This document shows, one piece after another, positions 8,255 through 17,534 of a stretch of DNA of 64,000 nt (its first letter is position 1; the number at the start of each line of letters is the position of its first letter). The translations under genes and the position numbers were made by a program. This stretch comes from Microbacterium telephonicum (GTDB taxonomy: Bacteria > Actinomycetota > Actinomycetes > Actinomycetales > Microbacteriaceae). The DNA lies in assembly GCF_003651225.1 (NCBI RefSeq), contig NZ_RCDB01000002.1:496001-560000 (forward strand), read 5' to 3'. Under the pieces are notes generated by a model. It ran no database searches. It was given only the letters and a program-made list of their open reading frames with translations, and was not told the DNA's origin.

Positions 8255-8602
8255 TCAGTTGTCGCGCTTCTCCTTGATCTTGGCCTTCTTACCGCGCAGC
8301 TCGCGCAGGTAGTAGAGCTTCGCGCGGCGCACGTCACCGCGGGTGACGACCTCGATGTGGTCGATCACCGGGGAGTGCACCGGGAAGGTGCGCTCGACGC
8401 CCACCTGGAAGCTGATCTTGCGGACCGTGAAGGTCTCGCGCACACCGTCGCCCGAGCGGCCGATGACGACGCCCTGGAAGACCTGGATGCGGGAGCGGTT
8501 GCCTTCGGTGATGTTCACGTGCACCTTGACGGTGTCGCCGGCGCCGAAGGTGGGGATGTCGGAGCGCAGCGAGGCTGCGTCGACGGAGTCGAGGATCTGC
8601 AT
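8255..8602 (-). CDS. rplS: 50S ribosomal protein L19
   Basis: L19 sits at the 30S-50S interface. The 115-aa product [13 protein letters not shown]...[18 protein letters not shown] matches the family end to end ([22 protein letters not shown]). I prefer the ATG at 8602 over the GTG at 8611: the SD AGGA ends only one base before the GTG but ten bases before the ATG, and relatives begin MxILDS. Confidence 0.96.
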   Translation of the reverse strand: MQILDSVDAASLRSDIPTFGAGDTVKVHVNITEGNRSRIQVFQGVVIGRSGDGVRETFTVRKISFQVGVERTFPVHSPVIDHIEVVTRGDVRRAKLYYLRELRGKKAKIKEKRDN

Positions 8603-8773
8603 GATCGTCACTTCCTGCGACCGCCACAGGTCGATCGCGAGAGGGATGGATGAAAGAGTGGGTCGTGCCCGGGCGCCGCGTGCGGCACCGTGCTCCCCTG
8701 AGGCAGAGACCTGTCAGGGCACAAACAACCATTCTGCCATGGATGTCGGATGCCGCCAAAACGCGGCGAGGGC

Positions 8774-9262
8774 TCAGCGGCGCTCGTCGGTCTCGGTGAT
8801 GACGAACACGCCCGGTTCGCTGCGCGGCGTGGCACGCTCCTCGCGCGGCGGGATGAAGGCGGTCCCGGCGGAGGTGCGCACGATCTGCAGGCCCCCGCGC
8901 GCCTCGCGCCACAGCTGCCAGAAGCTCGTCCACAGCGCCGCGATGCCGACGGCGACCGTCAGGCCGAACACCGGCCACCACCACCGGTCGTCGAAGAGCC
9001 CGAGCGCGATGATCAGCACGTGCCACGCACCCAGGACGCCGGCATCCGTCCACGACACCGCACGGTCGGTGCGCACCGTGCCGCGGGCGCGCACCAAGAG
9101 GGTGAGGATGAGCTGGCCCACGAAGACGATCGGCGCCGAGATCAGCACCCACAGCAACGCCCACGGGTTGGATCCGGTGACGATCCAGCCGACGAACAGC
9201 CACAGCGGCAGCACGAGGGCGGCCGGGATCAGCCAGTGGAAGAACGCTCGACGCAGCCACAT
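8774..9262 (-). CDS. Small integral membrane protein, function unknown
   Basis: The 162-aa product starts MWLRRAFFHW at 9262. It has about four hydrophobic helices (about 8-28, 34-54, 75-92, 98-118), and the short cytosolic C-terminus ends in a charged tail (FVITETDERR). It resembles small membrane proteins that are poorly annotated in Microbacterium; I cannot name a family. It is divergent from map with about 50 bp between them and lies upstream of rplS on the same strand. Confidence 0.75.
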   Translation of the reverse strand: MWLRRAFFHWLIPAALVLPLWLFVGWIVTGSNPWALLWVLISAPIVFVGQLILTLLVRARGTVRTDRAVSWTDAGVLGAWHVLIIALGLFDDRWWWPVFGLTVAVGIAALWTSFWQLWREARGGLQIVRTSAGTAFIPPREERATPRSEPGVFVITETDERR

Positions 9263-9314
9263 GACTCCGATGCTACGCCGGTCGGGGACAATGGAAGCTG
9301 AAGAAGGGATCAGG

Positions 9315-10097
9315 ATGATCGAGCTGCGCACCCCCGCCGAGATCGAGGCCATGCGGCCCGCCGGACGCTTCGTCGCCGAGACGCTGGCGACGCTGCGGGA
9401 GGAGACCACCGTCGGGACCAATCTGCTGGCCATCGACCGCCGCGCGCACGATCTGATCCGCCGCGCCGGCGCCGAGTCCTGCTACATCGACTACCACCCG
9501 TCGTTCGGGGCGAGCCCGTTCGGCAAGGTCATCTGCACGTCGATCAACGACGCCGTGCTGCACGGCCTCCCCTTCGACTATGCGCTGCGCGACGGCGACC
9601 TGGTGACGCTCGACTTCGCCGTCTCGGTCGACGGCTGGGTCGCCGACTCGGCCGTCTCGTTCGTCGTCGGCACGGCACGCGACGAGGACCTCGCCCTCAT
9701 CGACACGACGCAGCGCGCGCTGGATGCCGCGATCGCGGCGGCCCAGGTGGGCTCGCGCGTCGGCGACATCTCGCATGCCATCGCGGGGGTCTGCCACGGC
9801 GACGGCTACGAGATCAACACCGACTTCGGCGGGCACGGCGTCGGGCGCATCATGCACGGCGACCCGCACATCCCCAACGACGGCAAGCCGGGGCGCGGCT
9901 ATCCCCTGCGCGAGGGCCTCGTCGTCGCCCTGGAGCCGTGGCTGCTGCAGACCACCGACGAACTGGTCACCGACCCGGACGGCTGGACGCTGCGCAGCGT
10001 CGACGGCTCGCGGGGGGCCCACTCCGAGCACACCATCGCGATCACGTCGGCGGGACCGATCGTGCTCACCGATCGGTCGTTCCTCGGCGTCGACTGA
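9315..10097 (+). CDS. map: Methionine aminopeptidase (type I)
   Basis: MAP removes N-terminal Met from nascent proteins using two metal ions. The 260-aa enzyme has the metal ligands in VTLDFAVSVDGWVADSAVSF (two Asp), FGGHGVGRIMH (His), VALEPW (Glu) and HSEHTIAIT (Glu), plus the substrate-side His in LHGLPFD. The start MIELRTPAEI at 9315 follows AAGGGATCAGG. It lies between trmD and rplS, both on the opposite strand. Confidence 0.95.
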   Translation: MIELRTPAEIEAMRPAGRFVAETLATLREETTVGTNLLAIDRRAHDLIRRAGAESCYIDYHPSFGASPFGKVICTSINDAVLHGLPFDYALRDGDLVTLDFAVSVDGWVADSAVSFVVGTARDEDLALIDTTQRALDAAIAAAQVGSRVGDISHAIAGVCHGDGYEINTDFGGHGVGRIMHGDPHIPNDGKPGRGYPLREGLVVALEPWLLQTTDELVTDPDGWTLRSVDGSRGAHSEHTIAITSAGPIVLTDRSFLGVD

Positions 10098-10129
10098 CGA
10101 CGACCCCACCCGCGTCCGCTTCGGCGGCG

Positions 10130-10145
10130 GCCCGGGCGACCGGGC
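10130..10145. terminator. Short hairpin between convergent map and trmD
   Basis: GCCCGG-GCGA-CCGGGC is a 6-bp stem with a GCGA loop in the 48-bp gap between convergent genes. It abuts the trmD stop. Confidence 0.4.
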
Positions 10146-10832
10146 TCAGTCGGCCAGCAGATCGGGGCGGCGCTCGCGCGTGCGGGCGACCTGCTGCTCG
10201 TGACGCCACTGCGCGACGCGGCCGTGGTGCCCACTGAGCAGGATCTCCGGCACGTCGTATCCGCGCCACGATGCGGGCTTCGTGTACGAAGGGTACTCGA
10301 GCAGGCCGGCCTCGTGGGATTCCTCGACGAGGCTCTCGGGGTTGCCGACCACCCCCGGCACGAGCCGGCCGATCGCCTCGATCATCGCCATCGACGCGAC
10401 CTCTCCCCCGTTGAGCACGTAGTCACCGAGGCTCATCAGCCGTACCCGGCCGCGGGTGGCGGCGTACGCGAAGACGCGCTCGTCGATGCCCTCGTAGCGC
10501 CCGCATCCGAAGACGAGGTGAGGCTCGTCGGCGAGCTCACGCGCCGTGGCCTGTGTGAAGACCTCGCCGGCCGGAGAGGGGAAGACGAAGACGGGATCGG
10601 GCGCGTCCGCGGCGATGGCGTCGATGACCTCACCCCAGGGCTCAGGACTCATGACCATGCCCGCGCCCCCGCCGTACGGGGTGTCGTCGACCGAGCGATG
10701 CTTCCCGTGCGCGTGATCGCGCAGGTCGTGGACGCGGATGTCGAGCAGCCCCTTGCCGCGGGCCTTGCCCAGCAGCGACACCTCCAGCACGTCGAAGAAC
10801 GCGGGGAAGATCGAGACGACGTCGATACGCAC
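10146..10832 (-). CDS. trmD: tRNA (guanine-37-N1)-methyltransferase
   Basis: TrmD methylates G37 of tRNAs next to the anticodon with SAM and prevents frameshifting. The 228-aa protein has the SPOUT trefoil-knot elements [14 protein letters not shown] and [21 protein letters not shown], then the C-terminal region with [22 protein letters not shown]. It starts at GTG 10832. In most actinobacteria it directly follows rimM; here about 5.8 kb of nitrate genes lie between. Confidence 0.96.
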   Translation of the reverse strand: MRIDVVSIFPAFFDVLEVSLLGKARGKGLLDIRVHDLRDHAHGKHRSVDDTPYGGGAGMVMSPEPWGEVIDAIAADAPDPVFVFPSPAGEVFTQATARELADEPHLVFGCGRYEGIDERVFAYAATRGRVRLMSLGDYVLNGGEVASMAMIEAIGRLVPGVVGNPESLVEESHEAGLLEYPSYTKPASWRGYDVPEILLSGHHGRVAQWRHEQQVARTRERRPDLLAD

Positions 10833-10903
10833 CCGAGAAGTCTAGGCACCCGCGCCGTGTTTCCGATTCGTGACGCCGGGCTAACCCGTCCACGCGGATG
10901 CCG

Positions 10904-10930
10904 GTGACGCAGGTGTGACGGAAAGGTAAT
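10904..10930 (+). promoter_or_regulatory. Candidate GlnR-like half-site array upstream of narK
   Basis: Three GTnA(C/T) pentamers lie at exact 11-nt steps: GTGAC at 10904, GTGAC at 10915 and GTAAT at 10926, each separated by 6 nt. GlnR boxes of actinomycetes are built from 5-bp half-sites with 6-nt spacers. The second element type (GAAAC) occurs at 10949 but one base out of phase, so the match is partial. The array ends about 80 bp before the narK ATG. Confidence 0.35.
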
Positions 10931-11009
10931 CGCGCGGGGCGCGGAGGCGAAACACCCGGTTCCTACGGTGGAGCGCGAAGTCACCACATCCCACCTGCCG
11001 GGAGGCGTC

Positions 11010-12437
11010 ATGACCACCGAACTCACCCCGCCCTCAGTCCAGGCACCACCCGTCACGTCGTCGCCGGCGAGCCCCGCGACGCAGCTGGTGCGCCGGCCGG
11101 GTCGCTGGATCGACGGCTGGAATCCCGAGGACGGCGCCTTCTGGGCGTCACAGGGACGCAGGATCGCCCGCCGCAACCTCGGCTGGTCGATCTTCGCCGA
11201 GTTCCTCGGGTTCATCATCTGGCAGCTGTGGAGCATCGTCGTGGTGATGCTGCCCGCCGCCGGGTTCACCCTCAGCAGCTCCGAGTCGTTCTGGCTGATC
11301 TCGCTGCCGAGCCTCGTCGGGGCGACGCTGCGCTTCCCGTACACGTTCATGGTCGCCCTCGTCGGCGGCCGCAACTGGACGATCGTGTCGGCGGGTCTTC
11401 TGCTCATCCCGGCGACCCTCCTCGGCTTGGCCGTGCAGAACCCCGACACGCCCTTCGGCGTGCTGCTGCTCATCGCCGCGCTCGGCGGTGTCGGCGGCGG
11501 CAACTTCGCCAGCTCCATGGCCAACATCACCTACTTCTTCCCGCAGAGGGAGAAGGGGTGGGCGCTCGGGCTCAACGCGGCCGGCGGCAACCTCGGCACC
11601 TCGGTGGCCCAGCTGCTCGTGCCCGTGGCGGTCACGATCGGCGCCGGCGCCACGGTCAACGTGTCGCTCGCCGGATGGATGTGGATCCCGCTCATCCTCG
11701 TCGCGATGTACGGCGCGTGGCGCTACATGGACAACCTGTCGTCGGCGAAGGCCGACTTCGCCGGGTCGGCGGCGGCGCTGCGCGAACCGCACCTGTGGCT
11801 GATGTCGCTGTTGTACATCGGGACGTTCGGATCGTTCATCGGCTTCGCGGGCGTGTTCCCCAAGCTCATCGCCGACCAATTCCCCGAGTTCACGACGATC
11901 CAGATCGGCCAGACCGCGGTCACCCTCGCCTTCCTCGGCGCCCTGTTCGGCTCGCTCGCCCGGCCCTACGGCGGCAAGCTGGCCGACCGGATCGGCGGAG
12001 CCCGGATGACGGTCATCGCCTTCGCGGTGATGTCGCTCGGCGCACTCGCGCTGGTGTGGACGCTGCCGCTGCAGAACTTCTGGGTGTTCCTGGCCTGCTT
12101 CCTGCTGCTGTTCACCGCCACCGGCGTCGGCAATGGCGCGACGTACCGGATGATCCCCAACATCTTCGCGGCGCGGGCCGCCGCCCAGGGTGTGAAGCCC
12201 GGCACTGAGGAGGCGGCGCGGGTGGCGCGGAAGTCGGCGGCCGCCCTCGGGCTCATCTCCGCGATCGGCGCGTACGGCGGATTCCTGATCCCCCAGGTGC
12301 TCAACGCGTCGCAGCTCGCGACCGGCGCCTACACGGCCGCGTTCTACGGGTTCGTCGCCGCCTACGCCGTGCTGCTGGTGATCACCGTCGTCGTCTATAT
12401 CGTGCCGCGCGCCTCCCTCGCGGGGCACCGCATCTGA
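11010..12437 (+). CDS. narK: Nitrate/nitrite transporter NarK
   Basis: This MFS transporter of the NarK/NNP family imports nitrate and/or exports nitrite. The 475-aa product has about 12 membrane helices and both nitrate-signature regions, GGVGGGNFASSMANITYF and AAGGNLGTSVAQLLVP. The ATG at 11010 is preceded by GGGAGG. A Pro/Ser-rich cytosolic N-terminus (about 45 aa) precedes helix 1. It is convergent with the nitrate reductase gene and presumably supplies its substrate. Confidence 0.93.
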   Translation: MTTELTPPSVQAPPVTSSPASPATQLVRRPGRWIDGWNPEDGAFWASQGRRIARRNLGWSIFAEFLGFIIWQLWSIVVVMLPAAGFTLSSSESFWLISLPSLVGATLRFPYTFMVALVGGRNWTIVSAGLLLIPATLLGLAVQNPDTPFGVLLLIAALGGVGGGNFASSMANITYFFPQREKGWALGLNAAGGNLGTSVAQLLVPVAVTIGAGATVNVSLAGWMWIPLILVAMYGAWRYMDNLSSAKADFAGSAAALREPHLWLMSLLYIGTFGSFIGFAGVFPKLIADQFPEFTTIQIGQTAVTLAFLGALFGSLARPYGGKLADRIGGARMTVIAFAVMSLGALALVWTLPLQNFWVFLACFLLLFTATGVGNGATYRMIPNIFAARAAAQGVKPGTEEAARVARKSAAALGLISAIGAYGGFLIPQVLNASQLATGAYTAAFYGFVAAYAVLLVITVVVYIVPRASLAGHRI

Positions 12438-12453
12438 CGCCCCCGGAACGAAT

Positions 12454-12487
12454 CGGACGGGCCGGCTCCACGGAGTCGGCCCGTCCG
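12454..12487. terminator. Bidirectional terminator between narK and the nitrate reductase gene
   Basis: CGGACGGGCCG pairs with its complement, and the stem is extended by CTC/GAG around a small loop with one G-T mismatch. It is placed 16 bp after narK and 25 bp before the stop of the convergent gene. Confidence 0.75.
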
Positions 12488-12512
12488 GCGTTTCGGCGCG
12501 ATCGGCGCCGCG

Positions 12513-15500
12513 TCAGTACACGTCGCGCAGGTACCGGCCCTGCTGCGCCAGCATCCGCACGTACTCCGCCGCCGCGTCCTCCGACCGTCCCCCGTGGCGG
12601 CGAACGATCTCGGTCAGGGTCGCCTCGACGTCGGCGGCCATACGAGCCGCGTCGCCGCACACGTAGAAGTGGGCGCCGCGCTCGAGCCACTGCCACAGCA
12701 CCGCGCCATGCTCGACCATGCGGTCCTGCACGTAGACCTTGGCGCGCTGATCGCGCGAGAAGGCGAGATCGAGCCGCGTCAGGAAGCCGTCGGCGTGCAT
12801 CGCCTCGAGCTCGTCGCGGTAGTAGAAGTCGGTGGCCTCGTGCTGCTCGCCGAAGAACAGCCAGTTGTCGCCGGTGTGTCCGTCGGCGCGCCGGTCGTGC
12901 AGGAAGGCGCGGAACGGCGCGATGCCGGTGCCGGGGCCGACCATGACCATCGGCGCGTCGGGATCGGCGGGCGGGCGGAATCCCGGCGAACGGTGCAGGT
13001 ACAGCGGGGTGCCGCCGGCGCCGGCGCCGTCGGCGAGGAACGTCGAGGCGACACCACCCCGACGACGGCCCGGCTCGCTGTCGAACCGCACGACCGAGAC
13101 CGTCAGCTCCACCCGGTCGGGCGTCGTCTTCGGGCTCGACGAGATCGAGTACTGCCGCGGTTGGAGCCGGCCGAGCACGCCCGCCCACTCCGCCGCGGTC
13201 GCGGTGACGGGGAACCGGCGGAGCAGGTCGGGGGCCTGCAGACCCCACAGATACTGCGCGCGCCGCTGTGTCGCATCGCGGCGCAGCAGCGCGTGCAGCT
13301 CGGTGTCGGTCGTGCGCTCGGCCAGGAAGGCGAGCAGCGCGGGGGTGACACGCGTGATGTCCAGGGCCCGCCGCAGCGCGTCGCCGAGGAACCGCTCCTG
13401 CCCGTCCACCTCGACGACGGCGCGCGGGCTCAGCCCCGTGAGGGCGAGCCACTCCGCGACGACGGGTTCGGCGTTGGCGACGACGACACCGAGCGAGTCG
13501 CCGGCCTCGTAGCGCGCTCCGGTGTCCGACAGGTCGAACCCGAAGCGGCGCACCTCCTTGGTCGAGCCCGCACCCGACAGCAGCACGTCAGTGACGAGTG
13601 GCGCCGTCAGCGGATTGGCGCGGGTGAACAGGCGTCGCGTGGCCGGAGCGGATGCCGCACTCGGCGCCGCCGGCACCGCGCCCAGCGCACCGGCGACGGC
13701 GTCGATCCACGCCGAGGCCGGCGCGTCGTACTCGGGCGCGCAGTCCGCGCGCGGCAGCAGCGCCGTCGCGCCGAGCGCCCCGAACCGGTCGTGCAGCCCG
13801 CGGCCGTGACCGCAGAAGTCGTCGTAGCTGGGATCGCCGATCGCCAGCACGGCGTATTCGAGTCCGTCCAGACGCGGCGCCGACTCGGCACTCAGCTCCC
13901 GCCACAGGTCGACCGCGTTGTCGGGCGGACCGCCGTCGCCGAAGGTCGAGGTCACCACGAGCACCCGCCCCAGGTCCGTGAGCGACGCGGCGTTCGTCTC
14001 GCGCATGCTCACCGCCCGGGCCGGGATGCCGCGCGCCGCCAGGCTGGACGCGACCTGCGCGGCGAGTTCCTCGGCGGTGCCCGTCTGCGACCCCCACAGC
14101 ACGGTGACCTCACTGTCCGTCCGAGCCGCCGTCGGCGGAGCGAGGGAGGCGAGGACCCCCGTCAGCCAGCCACGCACCTGCGCGCCCACCGGTGCGGCCG
14201 CGGGCAGGGTCGTGAGCGCACCGGCGACCTGCGGCGCCGCCTCGATCGCCGCCAGCAGACCCGCCGCGAACGCCGACTCCGCGGCATCCAGCGCGGGCGC
14301 GTCGGCGGCACTCAGGGCGCGGCGGAAGACCGCGCCCGCCGAGGTGTCGTCCTCCCGCACCGGAGCGGGTCCGACGCGGCGCAGCGCCACGGCGGAGACC
14401 TTGAACTCGGGCTGCAGCGAGACGGGGTCGACGGCGTCGTTCGTGACCGCGTTGACCGTCACGTACTCGCCGTGCTCGTCGTTCCAGTGGAAGGGCGCGA
14501 ACAGCGTCCCCGGTCCGACGCGGTCGGTGAGGCTCGCCGGGACGACGAGCCGCCCACGGCGGGAGGACACCTCCACGATGTCCCCGTCCGCGACGCCCAG
14601 CGCGGCGGCATCCGCGGGATTCACCTCGACGAACGGCTCGGATCCCAGGCGCAGCAGCTTCGCCACGCGGCCGGTCTTGGTCATGGTGTGCCACTGGTGC
14701 GGCAGCCGGCCCGTCGTGAGAACGAGCGGGTACGCGTCGTCGGGCGCTTCGGCGGGGCCCCGGTGCGGGCGCGGCAGGAAGCGGGCGCGACGGCTGGGCG
14801 TCGGGAACGCCAGACGCGGGACGGTGCCGTCGGGTTCGCGATGCGGATGCTGGCTCACGCCGTCGTTGATGTAGCGGATCGGGTGGCGGTCGGCGGCGTC
14901 TCCCGGCGGCGCGGGCCACTGCACCGGTCCGCCCTGCAAGCGCGCGTGCGAGACGCCGCGGATGTCCCACCCCGTCGCGGGATTCCAGAACCGTCGCAGC
15001 TCGTCGAACACCTCCGACGCGTCGGCGTACCCGAAGCCGTCGGCGAAGCCCATCGCCTGGGCGACGAGGCAGATGAGCCGCCAATCGGGGGTCGCCTCCC
15101 CCGGCGGCGTACTCGCGCCCGGCACGAGGGTCATCGTTCGGTCGCTGCTGACCATGACGCCGGCCGATTCGACCCACAGAGTCGCCGGCAGCACGATGTC
15201 GGCGTACGCGTTGGTGGCGGTGTCGGCGTACACATCCTGCGTGATGACGAGCTCGGCCGCTTCGAGGCCCTCGATCACGCCGCGCCGGTTCGCGACGGAC
15301 GCCACCGGGTTGGTGCAGATGATCCAGGCCGCCTTGACGGTGCCCTCGGCCATCGCCCGGTACATCTCGATCGTGCCGGTGCCCGTCTCGGCGCGGATGC
15401 CGCCCGGCTCCAGTCCCCAGATCTGTTCGGCGAACGCGCGGTCGGCGGGATCGAGCACGCTGCGCTGCCCGGGAAGGCCCGGACCCATGTACCCCATCTC

Positions 15501-16553
15501 CCGGCCGCCCATCGCATTCGGCTGTCCGGTGAGCGAGAACGGTCCGCTCCCGGGACGGCAGATCGCGCCGGTCGCGAGGTGGAGGTTGCAGAGGGCGTTG
15601 GTGTTCCAGGTGCCCTGTACCGACTGGTTCAGGCCCATCGTCCACAGGCTCATCCATTCGCCGGCTTCGGCGATCCAGCGGGCGGCCGTGCGGATGTCCT
15701 CCTCCGCGAGCCCGGTGATCTCGGCGACGTGCGCGGGCGTGTAGTCGGCGAGGAACGCCGGCATCTCGTCCCAGCCCTCGGTGTGTTCGGCGATGAAGTC
15801 GCGGTCGACCGCGCCGGCGGCCACCAGTACGTGCAGCAGGCCGTTCAGCAGCGCCAGGTCGGTGCCGGGGCGGATCTGCAGGTACAGGTCGGCGCGCTCG
15901 GCGGTCGCGGTGCGTCGCGGATCGACGACGATGAGGCGGGCGCCCTGCTTCAGCCGGTCCGCCATCCGCAGGAAGAGGATCGGGTGGCAGTCGGCCATGT
16001 TCGAGCCGATCACGAAGAACAGGTCGGACCGGTCGAAGTCCTCGTACGAGCCGGGCGGCCCGTCGGCACCGAGCGACTGCTTGTACCCGGTGCCCGCCGA
16101 GGCCATGCACAGGCGCGAGTTCGACTCGATGTGGATCCCGCGGAGGTAGCCCTTGACGAGCTTGTTGGCGAGGTACTGCGCCTCGATCGACATCTGTCCG
16201 GACACGTACAGGGCGATGGCGTCGGGGCCGTGCGCGTCGACGATGGCGCGCAGTCGGGCACCGGCATCCGCGATGGCCTCGGCGAGGGCGACAGGCACCG
16301 GCTCGGCGCCGCGGTGGGCCCGTCGCAGCGCCGTCGTGAGCCTGCCGGGCGCGCGCATGAGGTCGAGGTGCGTGGCGCCCTTGGTGCACAGCCGACCGGC
16401 GTTCGTCGGGTGCTCTCGGTCGCCGACGGCCCCCGTGAGCGTGCCGCCGTCGGCGCTGACGACGATGCCGCAGCCGACCCCGCAGTACGAGCAGACACCG
16501 CGCCTCGTGCCCGCGCGCACGGGTGCGAGGGTGTCGGGCGTCGGGGTCATCAC
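12513..16553 (-). CDS. nasA: Assimilatory nitrate reductase fused to NADPH-flavoprotein (NasA-CysJ type)
   Basis: This single 1346-aa chain is predicted to reduce nitrate to nitrite with NADPH. The N-terminal 4Fe-4S ligands are C21, C24, C28 and C56 (CSYCGVGC...LCTKG). The Mo-bisMGD core runs to about residue 700, with the presumed Mo-ligand Cys in NSRLCMASA (about 149) and the MGD-binding C-domain LTTGRLPHQWHTMTKTGR. After an Ala-rich linker comes a flavodoxin domain (about 815-955, VLWGSQTGTAEELA), then an FAD domain (QPRQYSISSS) and an NADP domain (GPGTGIAPFRAF, ending GRYLRDVY), as in CysJ. This tail replaces the usual BFD-like 2Fe-2S tail and separate reductase subunits. Start GTG 16553 or ATG 16550. 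No nitrite reductase is in the window. Confidence 0.93.
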   Translation of the reverse strand: MMTPTPDTLAPVRAGTRRGVCSYCGVGCGIVVSADGGTLTGAVGDREHPTNAGRLCTKGATHLDLMRAPGRLTTALRRAHRGAEPVPVALAEAIADAGARLRAIVDAHGPDAIALYVSGQMSIEAQYLANKLVKGYLRGIHIESNSRLCMASAGTGYKQSLGADGPPGSYEDFDRSDLFFVIGSNMADCHPILFLRMADRLKQGARLIVVDPRRTATAERADLYLQIRPGTDLALLNGLLHVLVAAGAVDRDFIAEHTEGWDEMPAFLADYTPAHVAEITGLAEEDIRTAARWIAEAGEWMSLWTMGLNQSVQGTWNTNALCNLHLATGAICRPGSGPFSLTGQPNAMGGREMGYMGPGLPGQRSVLDPADRAFAEQIWGLEPGGIRAETGTGTIEMYRAMAEGTVKAAWIICTNPVASVANRRGVIEGLEAAELVITQDVYADTATNAYADIVLPATLWVESAGVMVSSDRTMTLVPGASTPPGEATPDWRLICLVAQAMGFADGFGYADASEVFDELRRFWNPATGWDIRGVSHARLQGGPVQWPAPPGDAADRHPIRYINDGVSQHPHREPDGTVPRLAFPTPSRRARFLPRPHRGPAEAPDDAYPLVLTTGRLPHQWHTMTKTGRVAKLLRLGSEPFVEVNPADAAALGVADGDIVEVSSRRGRLVVPASLTDRVGPGTLFAPFHWNDEHGEYVTVNAVTNDAVDPVSLQPEFKVSAVALRRVGPAPVREDDTSAGAVFRRALSAADAPALDAAESAFAAGLLAAIEAAPQVAGALTTLPAAAPVGAQVRGWLTGVLASLAPPTAARTDSEVTVLWGSQTGTAEELAAQVASSLAARGIPARAVSMRETNAASLTDLGRVLVVTSTFGDGGPPDNAVDLWRELSAESAPRLDGLEYAVLAIGDPSYDDFCGHGRGLHDRFGALGATALLPRADCAPEYDAPASAWIDAVAGALGAVPAAPSAASAPATRRLFTRANPLTAPLVTDVLLSGAGSTKEVRRFGFDLSDTGARYEAGDSLGVVVANAEPVVAEWLALTGLSPRAVVEVDGQERFLGDALRRALDITRVTPALLAFLAERTTDTELHALLRRDATQRRAQYLWGLQAPDLLRRFPVTATAAEWAGVLGRLQPRQYSISSSPKTTPDRVELTVSVVRFDSEPGRRRGGVASTFLADGAGAGGTPLYLHRSPGFRPPADPDAPMVMVGPGTGIAPFRAFLHDRRADGHTGDNWLFFGEQHEATDFYYRDELEAMHADGFLTRLDLAFSRDQRAKVYVQDRMVEHGAVLWQWLERGAHFYVCGDAARMAADVEATLTEIVRRHGGRSEDAAAEYVRMLAQQGRYLRDVY

Positions 16554-16572
16554 CCGATGATCGCCGACGGAT

Positions 16573-16610
16573 GTTCCGCGCGCGCACGCGCGCTGTTACC
16601 GGCGGATCAC
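16573..16610 (-). promoter_or_regulatory. Candidate GlnR-like half-site array upstream of nasA
   Basis: Read on the minus strand: GTGAT (16610-16606), six bases, GTAAC (16599-16595), then in the same 11-nt phase an imperfect CGTGC (16588-16584) and GGAAC (16577-16573). The a-a-x-b order resembles a GlnR box and mirrors the array upstream of narK. The site is 20-60 bp upstream of the GTG start. Confidence 0.4.
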
Positions 16611-16658
16611 ACCGATCTCACCCGACGCCGAACGCACGCGTGAGCGGTCGCGGAGGGG

Positions 16659-17300
16659 TCAGGCTGTGGTGCCGGACTCGTCGTCGGATGCCGGGGCCTC
16701 GGCGTCGGCGCCGGCTCCCTCGTCGTCGGAGGCGACGTCGTCGGGGTCGTCGGGGATGGGCTCGAACAATCCGGTCGGCGGCGTCACGATGACGCGTCCG
16801 GCGGACAGGTCGACCTCCGGGACGATCGCCTTGACGAACGGCACGAGCACCTCGTCGTCGGAGCCGGCGACCTGCACGATGAGCAGGTCCTGCGCGGGGA
16901 GGTGGTCGACGCGCGCGACGCGCCCGACGACCTCGTCACCGCGAACCACGTCGAGGCCCACGAGCTGGTGGTCGTACCAGGCGTCGTCCTCGGTGGATTC
17001 GGTCTCGTCCTGATCGACCCAGAGGATCGCGCGCACGAGCCCTTCGGCCGCGGTGCGGTCCTCGATGTCCTCGAGGAAGACGACGGGGTGGGAGTTCATC
17101 CAGCGGAACTCGCGCACGGTGACAGACTTGCCGTGCCACGGAGATGCCTCGGGCACCTGCAACGTGAACACGGCCCCGGGGACGAAACGTCCGTCCGGGT
17201 CGTCGGTGTACAGCTCGAGCTTGAGCGCACCTTTGAGGCCGTGCGCCTTGACCAGACGCCCGACGCGCAGCTGCGCGCGGGCGGTCGACCCCGCAGCCAT
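16659..17300 (-). CDS. rimM: Ribosome maturation factor RimM
   Basis: RimM assists 30S head assembly by binding S19 and 16S rRNA. The 213-aa protein has the N-terminal RimM barrel (LRVGRLVKAHGLKGALKLEL) and the PRC-barrel (DAWYDHQLVGLDVV...VPFVKAIVPEVDL). An acidic Asp/Glu/Ala tail of about 40 residues follows, as in other Microbacteriaceae. The ATG overlaps the khpA stop (ATGA). Confidence 0.95.
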   Translation of the reverse strand: MAAGSTARAQLRVGRLVKAHGLKGALKLELYTDDPDGRFVPGAVFTLQVPEASPWHGKSVTVREFRWMNSHPVVFLEDIEDRTAAEGLVRAILWVDQDETESTEDDAWYDHQLVGLDVVRGDEVVGRVARVDHLPAQDLLIVQVAGSDDEVLVPFVKAIVPEVDLSAGRVIVTPPTGLFEPIPDDPDDVASDDEGAGADAEAPASDDESGTTA

Positions 17301-17530
17301 CAGTCGTCCGCGACGTCGACGCGCACGCGGCGGCCGTCGGCGAGGGCGGTGACGACGGTGCGCAGGGCCCGTGCCGTCCGGCCGCCGCGCCCGATCACAC
17401 GTCCCCGGTCCTCGGGGTGCACGCGCACCTCGAGGACGTCGCCGCGCGGCGACGTGGAGGAACGGATGACGACGTCGTCCGGGTGATCGACGATCCCCTT
17501 GACGACGTGCTCGAGCGCAGCGGCCAGCAC
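17300..17530 (-). CDS. khpA: KH-domain RNA-binding protein KhpA
   Basis: A 76-aa single KH-domain protein with the GRVIGRGGRTARALRTVV helix-turn motif (GxxG loop GRGG). KhpA-type proteins bind RNA together with KhpB and affect cell division and sRNA networks in Gram-positives. It starts at GTG 17530, 4 bp after rpsP, and is coupled to rimM. Confidence 0.94.
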   Translation of the reverse strand: MLAAALEHVVKGIVDHPDDVVIRSSTSPRGDVLEVRVHPEDRGRVIGRGGRTARALRTVVTALADGRRVRVDVADD

Positions 17531-17534
17531 GGGA

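Noticed and set aside
10937..10953. GAAAC b-site completing a canonical GlnR box upstream of narK
   Set aside because: The GAAAC at 10949 is one base out of the 11-nt phase of the other half-sites, so the canonical box is not claimed, only a partial array.
12594..16643. A 1349-codon open frame on the plus strand opposite the nitrate reductase gene
   Set aside because: It mirrors codon usage of the true gene in a G+C-rich genome; the product is Arg/Gly/Val-rich low-complexity with no domains.
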